This document shows, in pieces, positions 32,930 to 44,929 of a stretch of 64,000 nt of DNA (the stretch's first letter is position 1; every line of letters starts with the position of its first letter). Made by a program: the position numbers and the translations under genes. The notes beneath the pieces are model-generated. The model made no database searches and was not told the DNA's origin. It was given only the letters and a program-made list of their open reading frames with translations. The stretch is from Ditylenchus dipsaci (taxonomy: Eukaryota > Nematoda > Chromadorea > Rhabditida > Anguinidae), in NCBI GenBank assembly GCA_004194705.1, contig SADC01001061.1, forward strand, positions 1 to 64,000, given 5' to 3'.

Positions 32930-33140
32930 AAGAATGGGCGAGGATGGGCGGGTAGGCGAGGATAGGCGAGGGTAGGCGAGGATGTGTGAGGGTAGGCGAG
33001 GATGGGCAAGGGTAGGCGAGGATGTGGGAGGGTAGGCGAGGATGTGTGAGGGTAGGCGAGGATAGGCGAGGATGGGCAAGGGTAGGCGAGGATAGGCGAG
33101 GATAGGCGAGGATGGGCGAGGGTAGGCGAGGTAGAGTAGC
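32930..33140. repeat. GGTAGGCGAGGAT minisatellite
   Basis: Head-to-tail variants of GGATGGGCGAGGGTAGGCGA immediately after the gap. It may be real or may be joined here by assembly. Confidence 0.85.
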
Positions 33141-33276
33141 TTAGTCAACAGGTAGGGTGGATGATCTACCCTAACCATTAACGCACTCGAAAGATAAATC
33201 TATCCGAACTACTAATGTACATGAACAACTAATGTTCCGAACAACATAGGCGCCGATAGGCGGCTGCAGACCCTAG

Positions 33277-33590
33277 TACTAAATATTTGCTACGAAAAAG
33301 ATAAAAACAAAAGTTGAATGACGTCAATTAAAAATTAGTAGTAAAAATATCATGTGTGTTGACATTAGAGGATGGTTTGACTGCGTTGTCGAGTGCAGCA
33401 GAACATTTTGCGTTCCAATTTAGCCTCTCTGATGGACACAAGTGCTGCGCCCAACTTGTCAACAGTCTCTATGTTTTGCAGCAGATACTTCAAAGTATCC
33501 CAGATCATGTCCTGAAAGAGAAACAACTAATTATTTGTTTATTCCACTTTTAGCAGCAAAATCGGCAACGGGTTTGAGGAGGAGCGGCTC
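33277..33590 (+). repeat. ORF-bearing dispersed repeat, copy B (frameshifted)
   Basis: Same frame as copy A but an extra base before CCACTTTTAGCAGC ends it early (LIICLFHF, stop at 33553). This makes copy B non-functional as a coding unit. Confidence 0.5.
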
Positions 33591-33614
33591 AAAATAGGGA
33601 ATTTTGATTAAAAG

Positions 33615-33800
33615 ACCATGGCTTTTGCACGCAGTGGAATGTGCAAATTTGGTTGGCGGGGGACACTTCTCTTTCGTCTATCACTCTTTCGAGTCGTTTC
33701 GAATTACACGAAAGAGTACACTGATAGATGAAAGAGAAGTGTCCCCGCTAATTAAAATTTTGCTCATGCCACTGCGCGCAGAAAGCATAGTTTTTTAAAG
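33615..33800. repeat. Palindromic MITE (GGACACTTCTCTTTCGT family)
   Basis: ACCATGGCTTTTGCACGCAG to about 33690 is mirrored by 33700-33795. Same family as 21045-21215. Confidence 0.65.
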
Positions 33801-34479
33801 ATCGACTATTTTCAAAAAAATTGTGTTTGTAAAGTGTTCTATGGCTCTGTTGACCATGGCTCTGTTGACTCTATATGCAAACGCAAATACAATCGCGGCC
33901 GGCGACGAATAGATACAAGCCAATGGGTGTTCGGTGGAGTTGAACGGGGCAATGGTGGCCTGGCATTTGCCTTCGGGTTCCAGATCGCAAAAAGAAGACC
34001 CTTCTTCGCATCATCAAAAAGAAGATTCGGGCCGGGCACAAGAATCATCAGTGACGAGTGGCCTGCATATCGAACATTGGGAAAGCAGCAATTTTTTAAA
34101 TTTTTTTAAACTTAGTAAATTTTTTAGTAAATTTTTAGTAAAATTTTTAACTTAGTAAAATTTTTTTAAACTTTCAATTTTTAAACTTAGGTGAAAGGGT
34201 TTTGTTCACCCCAGATGGTCCAAACCATCCGAAGCCACCCCAAACCACTCAAAACCACCTTAAACACCCCGCATGGTCTCAAACCATCCAAAACCAACTC
34301 AAACCTCTTAAAAAAAACAAACCAGCTAAAAGTGATTTAACGCCATAAAATGGCTCTAAATCACACAAGTGCGGCCTTAATCACTAAAACCCGATTTTAG
34401 CATACCAAAATTTTATGCTGAAGATTGTTTGATAATACCAAATAATACCAAACACTCAATTTACGAACATTTACCAAAC

Positions 34480-34910
34480 CGAACCAAGCGGTCGTCCACT
34501 TGGATGAAATTTTTTTACGTTTTCGCGTCCCGAAACATTTTTTTCACTAGCAACCTCTACATCACCCCTGAGAATCCATGCACCAAACAAGTGGTCGACC
34601 ACTTGGATCAAAAAAATTTTTACGTTTTCGGGTTCCAAATTAATTTTTTTGCGCTAATTCGAGCATGCTAAAGATGGTTTGACAGTGGTAAAATTACATT
34701 TTATGAATAAATTTTTGAGTTATTGGTAATTCTTGATTTATCAAAATCAATCGTTAGCGATAAATCGAAAATTTCTTGATAAAACGTGATTTTACCACTG
34801 TCAAACCATCTTCAGCATGCTCGAATTAGTGCAGAAAATTTTTTTTGGATCTCTAAAAAGTAAAAAAAAATTTGATCCAAGTGGTCGACCACCTGGTTTA
34901 CGACCACTTG
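34480..34910. mobile_element. GGTCGTCCACTTGG palindromic core, free copy
   Basis: AGCATGCTAAAGATGGTTTG and its complement near 34810, with outer GATCCAAGTGGTCGACCAC. It is followed at 34930-34975 by TTCGAGTCCCACTAAGT, a B-box/T-arm-like tract also seen near 39150. Confidence 0.65.
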
Positions 34911-35339
34911 GTATAAATTTGGGAGGGTTGCTGTCACCGAGGTCACTAGTTCGAGTCCCACTAAGTGTAAACTTTTTTTGCTTCCATTTTAGGCTATCCA
35001 GGTGGACACCCACCTGACCAGGAGTTATATACCCAGGAATTTTGGTTAGGGTGGTCAATTCTTGGCCCCTTGTTTGGTCCCGACATCAATAAGGGTGCTC
35101 TCTGAGGGTGCCCCACAAAATGAGGGTGCTCTCTTAATATATAAAAATCAGGTCTTTAAACATATTCTGCCCAGGACAAAAAGGAGGATGAATTCACCGA
35201 GGATGAATTGGTTGAGGATGAATTCACCTAGAGCCTAAAATTAGACCGTTATTTTCCTTTTAAAGTCGAAAAAAATCGAAAAGCAAATGCTTATTATCAT
35301 TTGAAAGCTAAATTCCTGGCAGTCATTTTGGTATCTTAT

Positions 35340-35640
35340 GACTCATAAGTTATGAGTGAGTGTGTAAGATGCAGTGTGATGCAGTGTTGTTCCAGCGCCG
35401 ACCTTTTTTGAAAAAAGACACTAGCGCCGGCGCCGAGCGCCTCCACGACGATCGTATTGACGGTACTCGTTTTGGCGGGACCGGGTATCAATCTTCTATT
35501 ATTAAGTAGTAGTAGTATCGCATCAGCTTTGCCTTGTTTTTGGCCAACCAAAAGAATTTACGTGGTCTAATATTGAAACACAACTGAAAAGCAACTAACA
35601 TAGACAGTTCTAGTTCACCTTTAAATTTTTCTAGAGTCTT
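35340..35640 (-). repeat. Dispersed repeat, uninterrupted copy (empty site for 7.3-8.4 kb insertions)
   Basis: On the minus strand this reads GGTGAACTAGAACTGTC, TATGTTAGTTGC, TATTAGACCACGTAAATT and TTGGCCAAAAACAAGGC in the order expected if the three elements at 7328-8443 were removed. A 71-codon minus-strand ORF (35336-35551) is not supported. Confidence 0.75.
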
Positions 35641-35828
35641 CGTCATGGTCTTATTCTGGCTATTTTCTTCGTTTCGAATAGGAAATAGTCAAGGTCTTGC
35701 CTTATCCTGAATAAAAATTTTCAGACAACTTCATCGCGCTCGTCATTTCAGATTTATCGAAAGACATAATGTGGTCAACACCTCAAAATTGTGAGTGAGC
35801 ACACAGATTCCCGCCTTTGAAAATTTTT

Positions 35829-35915
35829 GGTTCTAGTCGGTTATCGACAGCACCATTTAAAATTGTTTTAAAAATCGGAACATTAAAAAAGTCCTCCCGA
35901 TAACTGACTAGAACC
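35829..35915. mobile_element. 87-bp hairpin MITE with 8-bp duplication
   Basis: GGTTCTAGTCGGTTATCG and its near complement, flanked by AAATTTTT (35821-35828 and 35916-35923). It is absent from the paralogous flank at about 1300 (AGCTAAAAGCAG), which confirms the insertion. Confidence 0.8.
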
Positions 35916-36112
35916 AAATTTTTAGCTAAAAATTTTCATGAAGAATTTGTTATGCCTCATACACACATCCCTTCTTCTCGTGAGGCATTATGATCTTCCT
36001 GAGAGATGATGTTCATCGGAAATCTTAACGGAGCAACAACAATTCCTTTATTTCAATACAAGCAAAATTATTTTTTAACGAACTCATAACATATGATTGA
36101 ATTAAACTAAGT

Positions 36113-37519
36113 TTATTCGTTTCCATCGCTGGCAGCTGAAGATGCTTTTTCCGCGCTGACCACCGTAGCTTCTTCACTATATTGGACTAAGGAAGATGTC
36201 TTTTCATCGTTGACCACAGTGGCTCCTATTCCATCCTTGACGACTGAAGCTGATTTGATTGATACACTTGGTCCTGGTTGGCCGTCGATTTTTCTATACT
36301 GCTCCAACTCCTTATTTTGCTGTTCCAACTGTAGCTTCAGTTCCGAATTCTCCTTCTCCAACTGTAACATATTGATTAGTTATAAAAAACCCCCAAATTG
36401 TACCCTCCAATTCACGTGATCAACACGTTTTTTGCACAAGAATTTAAAAGTTTTGCCCACAGAAAATAGTTTTTGCACTTGTAATAGTCAATGAATTGCA
36501 GCACTTCGTAGAGTGTGTCATTAGTAAGAGTGGGCATATTATAGACTAGGTAGTTGGAAGAAACGACAAATAAAATTTTGCAATTCGATTGGCAAACTGT
36601 ATACAGGAAATCAAATAAATTACCACTGGCTTCTTTTCGGTGATAGGGGCTTCAAAGTAATCAAGTTCGAAGAATGAGTGCTGAAACCAAAGATAAATTC
36701 AAACTCTTCGGGTTTATTAGTAAAAAAATAACCTCATATTCATGAACATCTGGGATCACGAAGTTGTCTCCTTCCTTCACTCCTTGCAGAAAGACGTCTC
36801 GAAGGTCATTTTTATGCAGCCTCACGTATTCTTCCAAAATTTCACCAATGGAAAGCACTTGTTTCGGTACTCTGGAAAACAGAGAATCATAACCAGAACA
36901 GATCGAAATAAACAAGTGAGACAGACCCCTCTCCAGTGATAGCTATTTTTCCTTTGAACTCGATTTTCGAAATTCTCTTCAGGCGTAAAAGAACCTTTTT
37001 GGCGGTCAGGCATCCTCTGTAGTTCTGTGAGACTTGCAATCTGCATAAAGAGGAATACTGGAAGGATTCAGATTGCTTGTATTCTTGAGTTCCGTGTCTG
37101 TTATTCCATCTGTTCGGGTGTAGTTTCCTTTCAGTCCCACATTGCATTTAACTGAAACAATGGAGTGAAAGCAAGGCACAGAAAAATCAGAAGTCGTACC
37201 GATTTCGAAGAAGTTGATTGAGTCTATTCCCAATCCCATCTCAGCAGCCTTGGAGGTATCATTCTTTGTCGCAATCGATGTAGAAGCACCTGTCGCCTGT
37301 TCGATTTTAGCATCGAATTTCGTTTCCAAAGGTACTGTAGAGGCTGAGTAGTTGGAGTAGTAGACAGTAGAAATAATGCTTTCTTTACGGTGCAAAACTT
37401 GTGGCTCGAAAGCTGTTTTTTCAGATACGGATATTTTGCCCCGCCAGATGAAAGATTCATTCTCGGTACATACTTCAGTGACCGCGGACAGCAGCATCTC
37501 TCCAATAATACTTGACATC
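36113..37519 (-). CDS. Divergent MRG (MORF4L)-domain-like protein with a frame break
   Basis: Exons on the minus strand: 37519-37200 (ATG right after TGTGTTCAG, a possible spliced-leader acceptor), 37151 to about 37010, 36871-36733, 36680-36427, 36361-36113. The middle resembles an MRG domain: VPKQVLSIGEILEEYVRL, FFELDYFEAPITEKK, FANRIAKFYLSFLP, then MPTLTNDTLYEVLQFIDYYK, in MRG order and spacing. Between SFLP and NYLVYNMP one base is missing near 36555 (exon 254 bp where phase needs 255). The C terminus is a coiled coil (LEKENSELKLQLEQQNKELE) plus SASVVKDGIGATVV repeats. MRG proteins bind chromatin complexes; no chromodomain is visible. The MRG match is weak and from memory, and the 37010-36872 junction is unresolved. 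Confidence 0.5.
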
Positions 37520-37940
37520 TGAACACAATTATTGTGACAAAAATCGAGCACATAAAACATTGAAAATGACCAAGTTCAGGAACGAGTTCAAGAATAAAAG
37601 GACATGTGGAGGTACATATCGAGATTCGAATATTTTGAACTCTCAAGTTCAAGGTGCACAACCTATTTTTTTTTCACTCTCTTTTTAGTGAGTTCACTTA
37701 CTTTTAGGGCGATAGGATCAAGGAGTTGATTGGAAGCGTTTCCAGGATTCATTAAATTACTTAATTTTGCGATTTCGTATAAGTGACCATCAAAATGAAA
37801 GAAAACTAGCTAAAACCCATGTACCTTGGTTTAAATCGCCTCCATCTTTAGTGCTTTCATTGAATTCTTGAAAGGGTTTAGCAACTTTTTAGTGTTAGAA
37901 CTGCATGTGTGATCAGGTAAGAATATTTATAGATCGAAAT

Positions 37941-38041
37941 TAGGGTTGTTGAGTCGAGGCCTCGATTTCGAGTTTTGGACACGAAAACTGGAAAATTTTC
38001 GAGTCCATTCAAGTCTTTGATTCGAGGCTTCGACAACCCTT
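37941..38041. mobile_element. 101-bp hAT-type MITE
   Basis: TAGGGTTGTTGAGTCGAGGC and complement, flanked by ATCGAAAT (37933-37940) and ATCAAAAT (38042-38049), 7 of 8 matching. A short relative of 14136-14477. Confidence 0.75.
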
Positions 38042-38049
38042 ATCAAAAT

Positions 38050-39165
38050 ACATTCAGAACACTCGGTAGCTTGCGAATGTCTCTCCCAGCAAGAAAATAA
38101 TATTTTACAGGGAAACCTCGCGAACTTGTTTTTCACTCGCCCAGGAGATTCCAGTCTCATTAGAGAGCCAGTATATGACCTCAAATCAAATCCCTTAAGA
38201 TCTCGGGCCATAGGCTCAAAAGTTGAGAGAAAAAGTTTACTAAAGTATTGAAAAACTACAGGAGGGATCGAAGCATTTTTCGAATTTAATGGGAAAAACA
38301 TAGGTCACAAGTTGTCGAATGCCACTGGGTCACCCCTATTTTTTACGCTAACTTTTTAATTTCACTTTGCGACAGGGATGAGAATTTATGGTTAAGGCGG
38401 TTATTTAAATAAATTTAATTTCTTAAAAAAATTGTCTTTTTTGCTTTTTGATGAGGGCAATACCTTTTTCTAGCCTAAATCCACTTTGTTACCTGTTTTT
38501 ACATCATCCAATAATTCTGAATCGGATTTTTCGCTGTTTTATGCCAGTTTACAATGATTAGCATCATTGTTTTGACTACCTTTTATTGTTATTATACGAA
38601 TTTGGCCTGTTTCCTTGGACTGTCCTACCTTAACGGTTGTCGAATATTCGAAATTTTTGAATATTCGGCTCTACTAGAATATGCCCTCCCAAAAAAGCTA
38701 CTGGAATACACCCCAGATAATAATTTAGGCTTAGGTCCGTAGGATAAAGCTTAGGTTTAGGCTCAGGTCCTAGCCAATACTAACAAGGTTTTTCGCACAA
38801 CTTTTTGTTTTTCAAAAATGGTGGTTTTAGGTGCCCTCGAAAAATTATTGAGGAGAGTATATAACACGCCTCAAAAAGAACTTTTTTCTTTTTGACTTTG
38901 GGGGGTAAAAGGGTGTTTTTGTCCCGCCCAAAAAAATGGGTCAGAAATGAATCGTCGATTTTCCAGATTTTCGGATATTTTGCCAATTATTTTTGTGTCA
39001 AAAACTGTCGATTTCCTGAGATTTTCGGATATTCGGATATTCTTAGATTTTCTGAGATTTTCGGAAATGTCTTGGAATCCGAAAACGTGAAAAAAATTTT
39101 TTGATCTAAGTGGACGACCACATGGATAGCCACCGCCGAGGTTGCTGGTTCGAATCCACCCGGCT
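38050..39165. other. No gene seen; repeat fragments
   Basis: TTAGGCTTAGG-type tracts near 38725-38775, a TCGAATATTCGAAATTTTTG hAT-like fragment near 38640, and at 39100-39168 a GTGGACGACCAC fragment followed by GGTTCGAATCCACCCGG, which looks like the 3' half of a tRNA (T arm). No full tRNA can be folded. Confidence 0.4.
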
Positions 39166-39170
39166 GCATA

Positions 39171-39372
39171 CAGTCGAACCTCTTTATAGTGACACCCCTG
39201 GGGACCGACCCCTAGGTGTCACTATATCCAGGTGTCACTATATCCAGGTGTCACTATATCGGGGTGTCACTATATCCTATATCACTATATGTCGGCCAAC
39301 CAAACGGGCCCGGGGTGTCACTATATCAAGGGTGTCACTATATCGGGGTGTCAATATAAAGAGGTTCGACTG
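39171..39372. mobile_element. pogo-like MITE with GGTGTCACTATATC repeats
   Basis: CAGTCGAACCTCTTTATAGTG and complement with TA duplications (39169-39170, 39373-39374). The interior is a tandem GGTGTCACTATATC array. Confidence 0.85.
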
Positions 39373-40089
39373 TACCTTATTTTATCATAATTTTAAGTGT
39401 TTGAGTGGTGTAGCTCCATATATTCGGTGTAGCTCCATATATATTATAGCTCCATATATTCATCACCAAGGTTACTGTTTCGAATCCCTCTGGGTGCAAT
39501 CAGTCACGAGTAGAGGACCCCGGTTCAAATTTAACCTTTTTCAGAACACTATTTTGGTTTGAATCATTTGAGATTTTAGCTCTTACAGTCTGTAAGTTAC
39601 AGATAATAAAAATTTGGCTCTATTTAAGAAGAGGTACCATTTTTGCCTTGGTCCCCCCTATTGATTTTTTTTGTAAATTTATTATAATTTGTTGTAAATT
39701 TATTATAAAATTTTGCAAATTTATTATAAAATTGAATGTTTTGAAGGTGTTCTTTGATCAGATGGGAAAAACATATTATTAGCTAAGCAGTTGAATTGTT
39801 ATCTTGGATTGTCGATGGTGTGGTCTCGAGAGGAATTCAAATATAGCCAAAAATAGGCTAAAACCCTCAGATTATGAAAGTTGTATCACGCTCACAGCTC
39901 CAACGGCTTCACACCCGTAGGGCAAGTTTAGGCTCATTCGAGAGCTTAGGAACTGTAGTTGTGCATCGAAAAAAATGCACAGACGACCACCGCCAAAATT
40001 TGGGGTAAAAAGGACAAAATAGGCGGAAAAAATATTTGGCGGGAATTCAAAAAGCGCACAGACAGACACAGTCCAAATACTATATAAAG

Positions 40090-40445
40090 ATACCAAGATC
40101 TAAATACAAAAGTAGTTTTGTATTGATAATATTGCAATTTGAATTTGAATTCCCGGTCGCCACCTCCTATCAGCGTGGGCATGCCCCTTTAAAGGACCAT
40201 ACTTTTTAATGCAAATAAGAATTAGACCAATTCAAATGCCCGCGGGACACTTCTCTTTCGACACTTCTCTCTGCGAGACGAAAGAGAAGTGTCCCGCGGG
40301 CATTTGAATTGGTCTAATTCTTATTTGCATTAAAAAGTATGGTCCTTTAAAGGGGCATGCCCACGCTGATAGGAGGTGGCGACCGGGAATTCAAATTCAA
40401 ATTGCAATATTATCAATACTTTTGTATTTAGGTCTTGGTATTTGT
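40090..40445. mobile_element. Very young long hairpin MITE
   Basis: Two arms of about 165 bp, identical over roughly 145 bp (for example GAATTCCCGGTCGCCACC and GCCCGCGGGACACTTCTC), around a loop of about 17 bp at 40270. One arm has a 10-bp insertion near 40115. No coding capacity. Confidence 0.88.
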
Positions 40446-40454
40446 TGGTATTTC

Positions 40455-41085
40455 CGACCCTAGTAGCGAATACCCCCCCCCCCTTTCATAAATTTTTCCT
40501 TGTAAAACTTAAGTAAAGACTACCCAAATATATGTTCCAGACCCCGGAAAATGTGCGCAAACTCTTTATCAGTGACTAATCACAACTTCCGTATACAGGC
40601 CTACCCAAGCCTTAGGGCTAATCCTAAACTTGTTGTTCGAAAGGGTAGTTACAGCAATTTTGAAGGTATCAAATTTTAAGAGGGATTATTCTATACTAGC
40701 GTCGAAATCCAATTTTTTAACTTGAATTTTTCGAAAATTACAAAAATATTTGAGAAGCACGGTTTTGACTAAGTTTTTTTTTGGTGTTGAGGAGTGATCG
40801 CGTTTAATATAATTTTTGTGAGAATTTTTGGCAGCTATTAATCCCTACCCCCTCCACCAAATATGAAAATCGCTGTAACTGCCCCTTTCGAACAACAACA
40901 CTAGGCTCAGCCTTAGGCCTAGGGCTAGACCAGCGTACGGAATTTGTGACTAATAATTAGTATACGCACGTTTTCCGGGGTTTGCGACATATATGTGGGT
41001 GCTCTTTACCTTAATTTCAATAGGCATAAGTTTGCGGTGGGCGGGGGTCTAGTGGTTTGCTATTCAATACTAGGGTCGAATTTTC
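40455..41085. mobile_element. Compound of CTAGTAGCGAATAC-family MITEs
   Basis: Starts GACCCTAGTAGCGAATACCC with a C run; two modules (about 40490-40690 and 40860-41080) each carry the TTAGGC-like loop and GCGCACATTTTCCGGGG found in 30948-31188. Probably two nested or tandem copies; boundaries uncertain. Confidence 0.6.
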
Positions 41086-41178
41086 TCTCGTTATACCGTT
41101 TAACGTTTAAAGAACCAGGGTTTTTGCGCGCAGCGACATGTGTGAAAATTTGAATTGGCGGAATGGAATTGGCATTTG

Positions 41179-42202
41179 CGGTACCGGACAATATTTCGCC
41201 GACATTATTTCGCCGACAATATTTTGCCGCGACAAAATTTCGCCGATATTCTAAGTGTCGTTTTTTTCTAATTCGCGCTATTTTTCTGGCTGATTTTACG
41301 GCGCGAATCTTTACAACCATCTGCAAGAAGAGTAATTATTCGACCGCTATGACTCAGATGCGCAGTTTTCTCATGTGGCACCTTTACTTCAGCTATATTT
41401 TCTAATTTGGAAGATTTTAGTGGCGAAAAATCGTGGCGTTGGCATGTATTCCAATAAGAAATCTTGACACATTGATTGTTTTGCAATAAATAAGGATAAA
41501 GTTTAGGGTCTATGAAATGTTTTTAGCTGGTCCAAAGAGGAATTATCGGTGTCTGCAACGAAATGGCCCTTGGTAGTAATCCTCCATAGAAGAGAAGGAA
41601 GTACCTCCTTGCTGACGAACGAATAAAACGACTGGTGACACAAGCAGTGAAGAATTGGGAGAACATCGTTCCTTTCGAATATCTCGGTGCGATCGCTTCC
41701 AACTTCAAAATGGCTCAAGCTGCTTACCGTATTTATTCTAATAGAACACCAGTCTCTAATAGAGCACCACCCCTTAAGGCCAAAACTAGGGTGGTAAACC
41801 ATGTTTTATATCATTTTTAACACAAGGTCAAAAATTTTTGGAAGCTGAAAAATAGAGTACCATGGTGTTCTATTACACCTTAAATATGGTACACTAAAGC
41901 CTGCGAGCCAGAATTTTCTGATAAAGAAATTTCGGATCCGGATGGAGAATAATAGGAATGTTTAATTCTTTGTTGTTATTTGCTCCTCTGATTTGTTTTT
42001 ATATGACTTTAGTCAATAAAACCTTGCGTTGGATTCACTTGAAAAATGTCTGGCATGTAATCAATGAAATTAGTAAAAATAAATTATGGCGGCGAAATTT
42101 TGTCGCGGCGAAATAATGGTCCGCAAAATAATGTCGCGCGAAATAATTGTCGGCGAAATAATTGTTGGCGAAATAATGTCGGCGAAATATTGTCATGTAC
42201 CC
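41179..42202. mobile_element. Foldback-type element with GGCGAAATAATGTC arms (E8)
   Basis: Ends CGGTACCGGACAATATTTCG and (inverted) GGGTACATGACAATATTTCG. The left arm (41185-41255) and right arm (42085-42195) are inverted tandem variants of a 15-17 bp unit, CGGCGAAATAATGTC. The flanking 8-bp duplication GGCATTTG is perfect (41171-41178, 42203-42210). The interior has an ACCGTATTTATTCTAATAG MITE end near 41730. Confidence 0.82.
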
Positions 42203-42678
42203 GGCATTTGATGTGACTGCAAAAAGTACACAGTGCGAGACCAAAGAGAGTGTACTAGTCAATTCAAATTTTGCAGATGAAAAATATGGTCGTCTAAAAA
42301 TTAATTTTTAGATCAATTTTTTGCATTGTTCAAATTACATTGAGTTAGTTAATGCTCCATAAGAAACTAGCATTGCAAAACTACATCGTGGCACCAAAAA
42401 TAATTACAGTCAAACCTCGATAATAATAACCCTAGGCTGATTCATTCCCAGTTTTAATTTGCCTTTTATAATTCACCCTATCATTAGAACGTTCGCGTAA
42501 ATTTGGAAAATCAATAAAAGATTTATCGAAATAGTATTTTTAGGCACGCGTAGTAAGGAACACATAATAGGATCACATAATAGTTTTCTAAACTAATACT
42601 AATAAAAATTGACAGTTACAAAAAGTACAATTATGTTCCCTGTGGAAACTGTACCAAGCTGAAGCCTTTTTACCAATA

Positions 42679-42762
42679 CAGTCAAACCTCGATAAACGGA
42701 CATCCCTCGAGAACTCCCTAAGTTGTCCATTTATCGAAGGTACCGGGTTTTCGACTTGACTG
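42679..42762. mobile_element. 84-bp pogo-like MITE
   Basis: CAGTCAAACCTCGATAAACGG at the left and TCGACTTGACTG at the right, with TA/TT flanks. A second left end, CAGTCAAACCTCGATAATAA, lies alone at about 42412. Confidence 0.65.
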
Positions 42763-42799
42763 TTTCCGCTTAGACATCTATAATATAAAATCTTCATAT

Positions 42800-43815
42800 T
42801 ATTTCGATAGGTTTCTTTGTCACGCTTTTATGGCTAGGTAAAAACCTGCTTAACGAATACTTACTTAACGAAAGCCTGTTTAGAGTAAACATCATTTAGA
42901 AAGAGTAAAAATCAGATGATGGGTTTCACAAGTAAATTTTGAATGAGAAAAGTCTACTTGTGAAGCCTATCATCTGACCTTTATTCTCTTTCTATATACA
43001 GTCAACCCTCGATTTAACGTCACCCCCCTCAAGTTCGTTCCCACCTAGGGTCCGACACTTTTTTTAACCTAATTTTTGAAATCTTTTGCCAGTTGTCTTC
43101 GGTCAGTCTAATCGCAAATATCACAAGGATTTTAATTTTGCCGATCGTTTTTGTGAATAAAAATAATTTTGCCGAAAAGACCCGAGGGTACTCGATTTAA
43201 CGTCACCCTATTTTGAGAAAGGGATATCCCCCACGTTCTAATAATCCCCTCCACTTTCGAATTTGCAAGCTGGCTGCACCACTTTTTCTTTAACCTTTTT
43301 TAGTTAATTTTGTGTTGAAACTTGATAATTGTCTTGTCACAAACGTGACCTTGATCTCATAACATTCAGCTTTTATTTCAAACGATTTTGAACAGCTTAT
43401 TGATATTTTTGACAAAGATCGTATTTTCGTCATCAGAGTAGCAGCTTTCTTTTCCATCGTCCTGCTCATCTTGACCTAGTTTTTTCTCTGATCTTGCAAT
43501 CAATGTCCAGGCTCTTTTATCAGCCCACTTGGTTTAAAGCACGCCATTTTTGTCTCTTTGATCCATCTACGGATGTCATGAGGCAGAAACTGAATAACTG
43601 CGTTGAAATGTAAAGAGAAATATTAAGAGTAAGCTTTAGGCGATTTTACAATCACTTCCTTCCAGGCGCGATCCACCATTCCAAGACGACCTCAGGTGCT
43701 GGCGCTTTTAGGTTGCCGTAAAGGCTCGAGTATAGAATCCCCCCTCCGACGGGGACTGATCAGGTGGAGGAGATTACTTCGTATTCGTGTTCCTCGACCC
43801 CGATTTCATGAGAAA
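42800..43815. other. No gene seen; transposon fragments
   Basis: Includes a palindrome around GATGATGGGTTTCACAAGT (42910-42990; relative at 10310) and a pogo-like half beginning CAGTCAACCCTCGATTTAACG near 43001 with its partner near 43190. No exon support. Confidence 0.45.
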
Positions 43816-43819
43816 ACCG

Positions 43820-44500
43820 CGCGTTTTTTTTGGTTTGAGAAAAAAAATGTTTTCGAACCACGGGGCGGTATCATGGTTTTTTAGTGAAAATTTGAAAAAT
43901 TTGAATTGGCGCCTTTCGAATTTTGAAGTGATTAAGGGCTGTATAGGGAGGGGAAGGGAAAAAGGGGGCCACTAATCATACAGGGCCAACTAAAAAGAAG
44001 ATGTTGAACATAGTTTTGAATACTGGGGCCTACCACATAAATAAACTCTGGTATGCATGTTTTTTCATGCATCCAGAGTCACTTTCGAGTGATTTGTGTC
44101 TAAGGTATGTGGGTGTGCGCATCTCAACTCCAAGCAACCAAGACCCCTGCACCCCCGAAGGGGGCGCAGGGGGCTCGAGAGTTAGAGATGCGCGCACACA
44201 CTTACCTTAGACATGATTCCGAGAAGTACTCTTGACCATAAAATGCATATAGAGTCTTTTTTTGCCACGGCCCAGTTGAAAAACATGGTGAGGCAGTCGA
44301 AGAATATAGATATTCAAATTTATAATGTTCTGCCATAAAAGTGGCCCACTTTTATTCCCTTCCCCTCCCAATACAGCCCTTAATCCCTTTAAAATTCAAA
44401 AGGCGCCAATTCAAATTTTTCAAATTTTCACTAAAAAACCATGATAGCCCCTGTGGATTGAAAATTTTTTTTCTCAGAATTAAAAAACAGCCGGCTTTCT
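43820..44500. mobile_element. Long palindromic element centred on the GC hairpin
   Basis: Arms from about 43830 (CATGGTTTTTTAGTGAAAAT, TTGAATTGGCGCCTTT) mirrored at 44390-44490; centre CCCCTGCACCCCCGAAGGGG near 44155. Family shared with 3330-3545 and 46430-47115. Confidence 0.72.
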
Positions 44501-44929
44501 GAACAGCCGGCTTTCTGCAACCACCACTTAAGTACCGCTGAAATTTGCCTTTTAGACGCGAAGTAGCTCTTTGGATGTATAAAAAATTCACATGGAAGAC
44601 AAAAACTAAGGAAAAATGATCAAAAAGTGAGACGAAAAGCGAGACTTCAAGTACACGCGAGACAAAATGTAGGCGGAATTACAAATCCATAAATTAGGAT
44701 TTTATTCTTTTGAAATAAATTTTTTTGAAGAGTTTGAAATATAATCCCCCACCCTCTAATAATCCCCCACCACCGAGAGGGGGATTAAAAGACGTTATAC
44801 GGTATGTCTGTATCAGCGTTACCCACTCTTGATGTTCCCTTGTTAGTTAACCGAAAATTACCCTTACAAAAAGACAACGTCGGGCACTTTGTGCCCATTT
44901 CATACCGTATGACTTCACCGTATAACTTC

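Noticed and set aside
32520..32975. Long overlapping ORFs on both strands (IATIQIATIQIA, CDNSNCDNSNC, CRNLNCRNLN)
   Set aside because: They arise because the 15-bp tandem unit is a multiple of three and lacks stops in every frame; the ORFs run into the N gap.
39100..39170. tRNA gene ending GGTTCGAATCCACCCGGCTGCA
   Set aside because: The 3' half looks right but the 5' half belongs to a MITE fragment and does not fold into a cloverleaf.
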